The notes under the pieces were generated by a model. It was given only the letters and a program-made list of their open reading frames with translations, ran no database searches and was not told the origin of the DNA. A program made the position numbers and the translations under genes. DNA of 12,124 nucleotides. Source: Clostridiales bacterium UBA1728 (GTDB lineage Bacteria; Bacillota; Clostridia; Oscillospirales; Oscillospiraceae). This document shows positions 7,151-11,680 of the stretch, piece by piece (the first letter of the stretch is position 1; each line of letters opens with the position of its first letter). Location: contig DCIK01000015.1 of NCBI GenBank assembly GCA_002315975.1, positions 113,949 to 126,072 of the forward strand. The letters run 5' to 3'.

Positions 7151-7395
7151 AGTCTCACCTCCCGGTATTCGCTGCCGCTTTGCTGCAGGATACGGCCATG
7201 CTCAATGCCCTCATTCCGAAGAGCGTTGAGCGAGGAGGAAAGCCGCTGATCCGCAACCCGGACACAATAGGTGCAGCCTTTGTCCGTGGTACCCTGAGGT
7301 GCCTTCGTAATGTCGGCAGGTATCCCCTGCCGCTGCAGGCTTCTGGCTGCCCGCTGGGCATAGGTGAGCGAGCGAAACATAATAAGAGCAGGCAT
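7147..7395 (-). CDS. DUF3343 protein, putative Se/S carrier-like
   Basis: This 82-residue protein fits DUF3343, a family annotated as putative Se/S carrier-like. It opens with MPALIMFRSLTYAQRAARSL, a beta-alpha pattern in which a helix collects the residues around the ligand site, and it has a CxxC pair, C41 and C44, in KGCTYCVRV. Family members are often found beside desulfurases and selenium genes, and here the gene overlaps a desulfurase-like enzyme by 4 nt, so a role as a small sulfur or selenium shuttle for that enzyme is the best inference. The ATG at 7395 has GGAGGG (7402-7407) 6 nt upstream. The longer open frame to 7548 runs through the repeat region and is not real. Its Shine-Dalgarno lies inside a strong hairpin (7401-7442). 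Confidence 0.84.
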   Translation of the reverse strand: MPALIMFRSLTYAQRAARSLQRQGIPADITKAPQGTTDKGCTYCVRVADQRLSSSLNALRNEGIEHGRILQQSGSEYREVRL

Positions 7396-7400
7396 AAAAA

Positions 7401-7442
7401 TCCCTCCGCAAGTAGAATGATACAGCATTCTATGCGGAGGGA
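7401..7442 (-). promoter_or_regulatory. SD-sequestering, terminator-like hairpin before the DUF3343 gene
   Basis: On the minus strand TCCCTCCGCA (7433-7442) pairs perfectly with TGCGGAGGGA (7401-7410), and TAGAATG (7426-7432) pairs with CATTCTA (7413-7419). The result is a 17-bp stem with a 2-nt bulge (7411-7412) and a 6-nt loop. The 3' arm contains the GGAGGG Shine-Dalgarno of the DUF3343 gene and is followed by ATTTTTATG, where the ATG is the start codon. Pairing would hide the ribosome binding site, and the stem plus five U residues also resembles an intrinsic terminator. No known riboswitch aptamer was recognised next to it. Confidence 0.75.
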
Positions 7443-7445
7443 TGA

Positions 7446-7460
7446 TATTTGGCGATAAAT
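7446..7460. repeat. 15-bp direct repeat, DUF3343-side copy
   Basis: TATTTGGCGATAAAT (plus strand) is repeated perfectly at 7780-7794. The pair brackets the hairpin-rich element and looks like a target-site duplication made on insertion, although 15 bp is long for that. An alternative is that both copies are the outermost parts of the element itself. Confidence 0.7.
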
Positions 7461-7463
7461 AGT

Positions 7464-7490
7464 CGATTGTAAAACTTCGTTTTACAATCG
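7464..7490. repeat. Perfect 12-bp hairpin at the DUF3343-side end of the element
   Basis: CGATTGTAAAAC (7464-7475) pairs with GTTTTACAATCG (7479-7490) around a 3-nt loop. Its arms contain the element's terminal inverted-repeat sequence, so the same arm can pair locally or with the far end near 7767-7780. No T-tract follows on either strand that would make it a standard terminator. Confidence 0.8.
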
Positions 7491-7500
7491 AGATAAGGCA

Positions 7501-7639
7501 CTCGCATCTATCGCGGCGGCTTTGCGGGGCCCCATTGTGTGCAAGCACACAATGGGAGAGGAGGAGCAGCGGAGTGAACGAGTCCTATCCTGAAAGGATG
7601 GGGCGAGCGATACGAAGCTTGTGACGACGACGATGCGAG
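7501..7639. repeat. Nested long-range inverted repeat inside the element
   Basis: CTCGCATC (7501-7508) is perfectly complementary to 7632-7639, and directly inside it TATCGC (7509-7514) is complementary to 7607-7612. Together they close a domain holding two local hairpins: 7531-7556 (11-bp stem CCCATTGTGTG with a 4-nt loop) and 7584-7602 (8-bp stem with one G-T pair and loop GAA). This multi-branched layout is what a folded RNA would show, though no fold energy could be computed here. Confidence 0.6.
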
Positions 7640-7698
7640 GGCGCACCAATAGAGTGCGCCTCAGGGTATTTTCATGCGGGCAAAGCTCTCATGAAAAT
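7640..7698. repeat. Two adjacent stem-loops inside the element
   Basis: GGCGCAC (7640-7646) pairs with GTGCGCC (7654-7660), a 7-bp stem with a 7-nt loop. ATTTTCATG (7668-7676) pairs with CATGAAAAT (7690-7698), a 9-bp stem with a 13-nt loop. Both are perfect matches over the stated arms. No U-rich tract typical of an intrinsic terminator directly follows either on the minus strand. Confidence 0.7.
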
Positions 7699-7709
7699 GA
7701 TCGAATTAT

Positions 7710-7740
7710 TTTGCGAGCTGCGGCTCGCAAACTCTGCGAG
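7710..7740. repeat. Two mutually exclusive hairpins in the conserved end of the element
   Basis: TTTGCGAGC (7710-7718) pairs with GCTCGCAAA (7723-7731) in a 9-bp stem with a TGCG loop. Alternatively CTCGCA (7724-7729) pairs with TGCGAG (7735-7740) around a 5-nt loop. The two share 7724-7729 and cannot form together. The downstream part of this segment is retained in the copy at 1-48. Confidence 0.6.
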
Positions 7741-7774
7741 GCTAACGAAATCAATCTGGTGAGCACTTTTACAA
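7727..7774 (-). repeat. Conserved core of the dispersed repeat, second copy
   Basis: This stretch is 42/48 identical to 1-48 in the same orientation, starting 19 nt after the ispF stop codon. In both places this end of the element faces the 3' end of a minus-strand gene (ispF here, gmk at the other copy). Confidence 0.75.
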
Positions 7775-7779
7775 TTGAC

Positions 7780-7794
7780 TATTTGGCGATAAAT
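7780..7794. repeat. 15-bp direct repeat, ispF-side copy
   Basis: Perfect second copy of TATTTGGCGATAAAT (7446-7460). Its last base, 7794, is also the final base of the ispF stop codon. Removing the element plus one repeat copy would leave ispF about 64 nt from the DUF3343 start, which would join both genes in one short-spaced unit. Confidence 0.7.
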
Positions 7795-8261
7795 CAGAGG
7801 AGCAGGGCAATGGCCGTGGCGGAAATGCCCTCACCGCTGCCGGTGAAGCCAAGGCCCTCTTCCGTGGTGGCCTTTATGCTGACACAGGCAAGATCAATGC
7901 CCATGACCTCTGCAAGCTTGCGGCGCATCTCCTCCCGGTAAGGCGCCAGCCTGGGCCGCTGCGCCACAACGGTGATATCCACATTACCGATGGAGAAACC
8001 CTCGGAGGCCAAAAGCTCGCAGACGGTTTTCAGCAGGCCGAGACTGTCGGCACCCTCATAGGCCGGGTCCTTATCCGGGAAAAGCTGCCCGATGTCGCCC
8101 AAAGCGGCAGCGCCCAGCAGAGCGTCCATCAGCGCGTGAGTAAGAACATCCGCGTCGGAGTGACCCAACAGGCCCTTCTCATAGGGAATATTCACGCCGC
8201 CGAGGATGAGGGCGCGACCCTCCACCAGTCGGTGTACATCATAACCCTGACCGATTCTCAT
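7794..8261 (-). CDS. ispF: 2-C-methyl-D-erythritol 2,4-cyclodiphosphate synthase
   Basis: IspF cyclises CDP-methylerythritol 2-phosphate to 2-C-methyl-D-erythritol 2,4-cyclodiphosphate with release of CMP, a middle step of the MEP route to isoprenoid precursors. The 155-residue product has the family's usual length. It starts with MRIGQGYDVHRL, giving metal ligands D8 and H10, has H34 and H42 in GLLGHSDADVLTHALMDALLG, and ends with the conserved EGLGFTGSGEGI active-site loop. The enzyme is normally a cytosolic trimer. The ATG at 8261 overlaps the ispD stop as ATGA, so IspD and IspF are probably made together; in some bacteria the two are fused. The stop codon abuts the direct repeat that borders the inserted element. 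Confidence 0.97.
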   Translation of the reverse strand: MRIGQGYDVHRLVEGRALILGGVNIPYEKGLLGHSDADVLTHALMDALLGAAALGDIGQLFPDKDPAYEGADSLGLLKTVCELLASEGFSIGNVDITVVAQRPRLAPYREEMRRKLAEVMGIDLACVSIKATTEEGLGFTGSGEGISATAIALLL

Positions 8262-8980
8262 TGTCTCTCCTCCCGCTGCTTCAGGATCAGTTCTGCCAGT
8301 GCAAGGTCCATGGGCGCGGTAATCTTGATATTTTCATTGCTGCCGGCAGTAAGATAGGTAGGCACGCCCAGTGCCTCAACGGCTGCGCAGTCATCGGTAT
8401 ATTCCCTGCCCTCGGCGATGGCCTTGGTCAGAGCGCTTTTTACCAGGTCGGTATGGAAGCCCTGGGGGGTCTGAACGGCACAGAGCGAGCTGCGAGGTGG
8501 GGTATCCACGACCTTATCGCCGTCTTTCTGCTTGATGGTATCGGTGACGGGAATGGCGGGGCAGGCATTGCGGTGCGCCATGGCGCACTTCAATGCAGCT
8601 TCCACAATTTCCTCTGTAACCAGAGGCCGGGCACCGTCATGGATGAGGGCGTATTTCTCGCCGCTGCTCAGCGCCAGCAGACCCGCAAGGGCCGACTCCG
8701 TCCGGGTTTTGCCGCCCTTGACAACGGCCTTTACCTTGCTGATAGCATTGGCGCGGCACAGCTCAGCCATTTCCTCCAGCCGATCCTCCCGGGTGACCAG
8801 TACAATCTCCTCCACGCAGTCGCAGGCATCGAGGGTTGTAAGAGTTCGCACCAGCACCGGGACGCCGAGGATGGGAGCCGTAAGCTTATCAAAGCCCATG
8901 CGAACAGAGGAACCCGCTGCGACAACGACCATGCCGCAGCGGACATTGAGTGCTTTCCTGAATTTATCGGAAAATGCCAT
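8258..8980 (-). CDS. ispD: 2-C-methyl-D-erythritol 4-phosphate cytidylyltransferase
   Basis: IspD joins CTP and methylerythritol 4-phosphate to form CDP-methylerythritol, the step in which the MEP intermediate is activated with CTP. The 240-residue product carries the nucleotide-binding VVAAGSSVRMGFDK (A21 to K32), GGKTRTES, HDGARP, QTPQGF and NIKITAPMDL, all expected for the family. It has about 16 extra residues (MAFSDKFRKALNVRCG) before the usual start of the nucleotide-binding strand. An in-frame ATG at residue 17 is a less likely start because it would cut directly into that strand. AAAGG lies roughly 11 nt upstream of the ATG at 8980, a somewhat long spacing. It follows the carD-like gene by 15 nt and overlaps ispF by 4 nt. 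Confidence 0.95.
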   Translation of the reverse strand: MAFSDKFRKALNVRCGMVVVAAGSSVRMGFDKLTAPILGVPVLVRTLTTLDACDCVEEIVLVTREDRLEEMAELCRANAISKVKAVVKGGKTRTESALAGLLALSSGEKYALIHDGARPLVTEEIVEAALKCAMAHRNACPAIPVTDTIKQKDGDKVVDTPPRSSLCAVQTPQGFHTDLVKSALTKAIAEGREYTDDCAAVEALGVPTYLTAGSNENIKITAPMDLALAELILKQREERQ

Positions 8981-8995
8981 GATAAAGACAACCTT

Positions 8996-9478
8996 TCAAA
9001 CGACCATGCAGGAATCGAGGCGGGACTCGCACTGCTCAAAGCTGTCGCCCGTGGCCAGAACGATTTCGGAAAGGACGATCTGCTTGGCGGAGTGCAGCAT
9101 CTTCCGCTCACCGGTGGACAGACCCTTTTCCCGGTCACGCAGCATAAGCCCCTTGATCACCGAAGAAACCTTCAGCAGATCACCGGACTTAATGAGCTCC
9201 ATATTTTCGCGGTAGCGCTTATTCCAGTTGGCGGTGGTGTTGATCTCGATATCCGGGATGTTGGCATACAGCTCTTCGATCTCACCCAGACTTACTATGG
9301 AACGAACGCCCACCTTGTCACAGGTCTCCTCAGGGATCATCACGTCCATATCTCCCACAGGAATCTTCAGGACAAGGTATACCCGCTCAACCCCGGCGAT
9401 CCTCCTGTTTTCGGTTCTTTCAATGATGCCGGCTCCATGGAGCGGATGTGCGATTTTATCTCCCACCCGGAAGGTCAT
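8996..9478 (-). CDS. CarD/CdnL-TRCF family transcriptional regulator
   Basis: The 160-residue product starts with MTFRVGDKIAHPLHGAGIIE, the CarD_CdnL_TRCF RNA-polymerase-interacting domain (about residues 1-60), which resembles a Tudor fold, followed by a helical C-terminal half. CarD-type proteins bind the RNA polymerase beta subunit and help open-complex formation at some promoters; in Firmicutes the exact role is less defined. I chose the ATG at 9478, 6 nt after AGGTG, over a GTG at 9487 that lacks a Shine-Dalgarno and adds residues before the conserved start. It is the first gene after the promoter at 9529-9557, and ispD starts 15 nt further on. A carD-like gene beside ispD recurs in Clostridia, from general knowledge. 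Confidence 0.92.
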   Translation of the reverse strand: MTFRVGDKIAHPLHGAGIIERTENRRIAGVERVYLVLKIPVGDMDVMIPEETCDKVGVRSIVSLGEIEELYANIPDIEINTTANWNKRYRENMELIKSGDLLKVSSVIKGLMLRDREKGLSTGERKMLHSAKQIVLSEIVLATGDSFEQCESRLDSCMVV

Positions 9479-9528
9479 GTTTTCCACCTCATTGCAAAAT
9501 AGTCTTACGCATAAATATCCACGCGTAT

Positions 9529-9557
9529 AATATACATCAAGATGGAGCGGATTTCAA
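9529..9557 (-). promoter_or_regulatory. Sigma-A type promoter for carD-ispD-ispF
   Basis: On the minus strand TTGAAA (9552-9557) is followed by a 17-nt spacer and TATATT (9529-9534). Both hexamers match the consensus well and the spacing is ideal. It lies just after the terminator of the ispH-rpsA gene and about 45 nt upstream of the carD-like start, so it should start a new transcript. Confidence 0.8.
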
Positions 9558-9568
9558 GGGTAAAATGA

Positions 9569-9596
9569 AAAAGAGGCTGAAATATCAGCCTCTTTT
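9569..9596 (-). terminator. Intrinsic terminator of the cmk-ispH/rpsA transcript
   Basis: On the minus strand AAAAGAGGCTGA (9585-9596) pairs perfectly with TCAGCCTCTTTT (9569-9580) around a 4-nt loop (9581-9584). The stem runs into a U-rich tail, TTTTTCATTTT. It begins 17 nt after the stop codon of the fusion gene, exactly where the transcript should end. Confidence 0.92.
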
Positions 9597-9613
9597 CTGG
9601 TTCTGGTGGAAAA

Positions 9614-11680
9614 TTACTCCTCGTCCATCTCGGGAGCAACGCCGGTGGCAGAGCCGTCAGCGCCGACTTCGTAGACCAGAGCGTCCTCTTCAGCGGCGAA
9701 CTCTTCCTCAACGGGCTCCTCCACCACGGGGGCGGGGGCGGGCTCGGACAGAGCACGGATGGAGAGGGAGATCTTCTGCTTCTCGAAATCGATGTTGGTG
9801 ATCTTGGCATCGACCACATCGCCCACAGTCAGAACCTCGCCGGGAGCGGCGATACGACGGTTGGCAATCTGGGAGATGTGGATCAGGCCGTCCACACCGG
9901 GGAGAACCTCAGCGAAGGCGCCGAAGGGCATCAGCTTGACGACGGTGACCTTGGCCACATCGCCGACAGCGTAAGTATCGGTGAAGCGCTTCCAGGGGTT
10001 CATGTTGGGATCGCGGTGACCCAGAGAGATCTTGTGCTTCTCGGTGTCGAGCTTGATGACATAAACGTCGATCTTGTCGCCGATGTTGAGAACATCAGAG
10101 GGCTTGTTGATGCGGTTCCAGGAAATCTCGGAAACGTGAACCATGCCGTCCACACCACCGATGTCGACGAAAGCGCCGAAGTTGGTCATGGACTTGACAG
10201 TGCCCTCGTAGTGCTTGCCAACCTCGATCTCGTTCCAGATCTGCTCGGCGCGCTCCTTGCGCTCACGGTTGGTGACGGCACGGATGGAGCCGACAACGCG
10301 CTTGCGGCCACGGTTGACCTCGGTGATCTTGAGGCGGACGGTCTTGCCCAGCAGCTCGCTCATGGCAGCCTCACGGGGCAGATCGGTCTGGGAAGCAGGT
10401 ACGAACACGCGGATACCGCGAATGTTCACAACGACGCCGCCCTTGTTGTCTTCGGTGACCTTGCCCTCGAGCACGGTGCCGTCGGCAGCAGCGTTCTCCA
10501 CATCGCTCCAGGAGCGGATGGAGTCCAGACGACGCTTGGAGAGAGCAACGGTGCCCTCCACATCGTTCACGCGAACGACACAGGCCTCAACCTGATCGCC
10601 CACATGGATAGCGTCTTCGATCTTGGTGCCGTCCTCGGTGAATTCCTCCGTGGCAATGTAGCCGGAGTGCTTGGTGCCCAGGTCGACAATGACTTCGGTG
10701 GCGGTAATACCCACCACATAACCGGTGACGGTGTCACCGTTATAAATCGTTCTGATGGAATCCTCCAGCAGTTCGTCAAAAGTCTTCTCAGCTTCAGGCT
10801 TTTCCGCGGTCATCTCTTCGGGATTGGTTTTGATCTCGTCACACATTTTGTTTACTACCTCCTTTATAATCCACGCAGGCACAGACGCACCTGCGCTGAT
10901 ACCGATGGTATCGCAGTCACGCAAAAGACTGCAGTCCAGCTCACTAGCACCGGATACATACAGCACCCTCTCGCAGCTCTCTTTGCTGAGCTCATAAAGA
11001 TGGCGGCTGTTGGCGCTGCTGCGCCCGCCGATAATGACCATGGCGTCGCAGCGTTCGGAAAGCGAACGAACCTCTTTCTGCCTTTTGGCAGTGGCTTCGC
11101 ATATTGTATCAAAGATTTTCGGCTTTGTATATAACTTTTTTAGGAAATTTACGATTTGTACATGTTTTTCGCGAATCTCCGTGGTCTGGAACACAATTGT
11201 TAGTGGTTCTGTACAAATAGAGGGCTCGTTTTGGCACAGAGCTTCCAGTTCTTCGAGATTTTTCACCACGAAGCTCCGCTCGCACCAGCCCCGGATGCCC
11301 ATGACCTCCGGGTGGGAAGCGGTTCCCACGATCAAAACAGTGCGCCCTTCCTCAGAGGCTCTGCGGACAATGCGGTGAATGGCTGCCACCCGGGGACAGG
11401 TGGCATCGAGAATCCGGGCGTTTCTCTTTTCAAGCTCCGTATAGACACTCTCGGCCACGCCGTGAGAACGGATCACCACCCGCTGACCCTCCGGCAGCTC
11501 CTCCGGGCTCTCAAGGGTGTGCAATCCCTTCTCCCCTAAAAGCTTTACCACATCATCATTATGGATGAGTTCGCCGAGACAGTAGCACTCCCCTGCCTCC
11601 AGTGCCTCCCGGGCCATACGGATGCTGCGCTCCACGCCGAAGCAGAAGCCGGCGCTTTCGGCCACAATGAGGGATTTCAC
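9614..11680 (-). CDS. ispH-rpsA: Bifunctional IspH reductase / ribosomal protein S1 fusion
   Basis: This 688-residue protein fuses two functions. Residues 1 to about 280 are IspH (LytB), the 4Fe-4S enzyme that reduces HMBPP to IPP and DMAPP, the last MEP-pathway step; its three cluster cysteines are C13 (AGFCFGV), C95 (DATCPRV) and C194 (TICEATAKRQ), with H40, H73 and H123 in conserved contexts. After a charged linker, four S1 RNA-binding domains follow at about 314-383, 402-468, 487-556 and 572-642, then an acidic tail. S1 binds mRNA at the ribosome. Such fusions are known in Clostridia. The start is a GTG at 11680 overlapping the cmk stop as GTGA, with GGAG about 10 nt upstream. An internal ribosome binding site at 10858-10863 may also yield free S1. 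Confidence 0.95.
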   Translation of the reverse strand: MKSLIVAESAGFCFGVERSIRMAREALEAGECYCLGELIHNDDVVKLLGEKGLHTLESPEELPEGQRVVIRSHGVAESVYTELEKRNARILDATCPRVAAIHRIVRRASEEGRTVLIVGTASHPEVMGIRGWCERSFVVKNLEELEALCQNEPSICTEPLTIVFQTTEIREKHVQIVNFLKKLYTKPKIFDTICEATAKRQKEVRSLSERCDAMVIIGGRSSANSRHLYELSKESCERVLYVSGASELDCSLLRDCDTIGISAGASVPAWIIKEVVNKMCDEIKTNPEEMTAEKPEAEKTFDELLEDSIRTIYNGDTVTGYVVGITATEVIVDLGTKHSGYIATEEFTEDGTKIEDAIHVGDQVEACVVRVNDVEGTVALSKRRLDSIRSWSDVENAAADGTVLEGKVTEDNKGGVVVNIRGIRVFVPASQTDLPREAAMSELLGKTVRLKITEVNRGRKRVVGSIRAVTNRERKERAEQIWNEIEVGKHYEGTVKSMTNFGAFVDIGGVDGMVHVSEISWNRINKPSDVLNIGDKIDVYVIKLDTEKHKISLGHRDPNMNPWKRFTDTYAVGDVAKVTVVKLMPFGAFAEVLPGVDGLIHISQIANRRIAAPGEVLTVGDVVDAKITNIDFEKQKISLSIRALSEPAPAPVVEEPVEEEFAAEEDALVYEVGADGSATGVAPEMDEE
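10844..10865 (-). promoter_or_regulatory. Internal ribosome binding site and ATG within the ispH-rpsA fusion
   Basis: On the minus strand AAAGGAGGT (10857-10865) precedes an in-frame ATG at 10846-10844, residue 279 of the fusion. There are 11 nt between AGGAGG and the ATG. Starting here would give a 410-residue protein with all four S1 domains and no IspH part, about the length of stand-alone Firmicutes S1 proteins. It lies right at the end of the IspH domain, where a separate rpsA gene would be expected to begin. Internal initiation is an inference; the match could be fixed by the IKEVV codons. Confidence 0.5.

Larger units (their letters stand above)
7461..7779. mobile_element. MITE-like, hairpin-rich insertion (non-coding)
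   Basis: The ends form imperfect inverted repeats: AGTCGATTGTAAAA at 7461-7474, and on the other strand AGTCAATTGTAAAA ending next to the right direct repeat, one mismatch in 14. Inside are at least six good stem-loops and a nested long-range pairing. A part of it (7727-7774) recurs at 1-48. There is no transposase or other open frame, so if mobile it is non-autonomous and moved by an enzyme encoded elsewhere. The perfect 15-bp direct repeats outside it support insertion. I do not recognise it as a named element. It could instead be a structured RNA or a multi-hairpin terminator that happens to be dispersed. Confidence 0.6.
7396..7793. other. 398-bp gene-free interval between ispF and the DUF3343 gene
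   Basis: I find no supportable coding sequence here on either strand; short open frames crossing it are antisense to ispF or extend known genes out of context. From the ispF side it holds one copy of a 15-bp direct repeat, a hairpin-rich element of about 319 bp with inverted-repeat ends, the second copy of the direct repeat, and a hairpin that covers the DUF3343 ribosome binding site. No convincing sigma-A promoter was seen for the DUF3343-aminotransferase pair. Confidence 0.85.

Noticed and set aside
6152..7249. Plus-strand open frame (365 codons) opposite the aminotransferase
   Set aside because: The minus-strand gene carries all expected desulfurase residues. The plus frame is a mirror artefact of GC-rich codons.
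7443..7500. Possible promoter for the DUF3343 gene (TATCAT or TAGAAT as -10)
   Set aside because: No acceptable -35 hexamer lies 16-18 nt upstream of either candidate.
7147..7548. Longer DUF3343 reading frame beginning inside the repeat element
   Set aside because: It would add 51 residues encoded by hairpin DNA. The family start with a proper Shine-Dalgarno is at 7395.
7396..7793. CRISPR array or known riboswitch in the gene-free stretch
   Set aside because: There are only two copies of the 15-bp repeat and no spacer series. No T-box, SAM, TPP, cobalamin or other familiar consensus was recognised.
8980..8995. Separate promoter between the carD-like gene and ispD
   Set aside because: The gap is 15 nt, enough for a ribosome binding site only.
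8261..9502. Long plus-strand open frame (413 codons) opposite ispD and the carD-like gene
   Set aside because: It spans two well supported minus-strand genes and their junction and resembles no known protein family.
9878..11134. Long plus-strand open frame (418 codons) opposite the ispH-rpsA gene
   Set aside because: It is antisense to a gene with clear catalytic and S1 motifs, its peptide has no recognisable domain, and its length is explained by the codon bias of the real gene.
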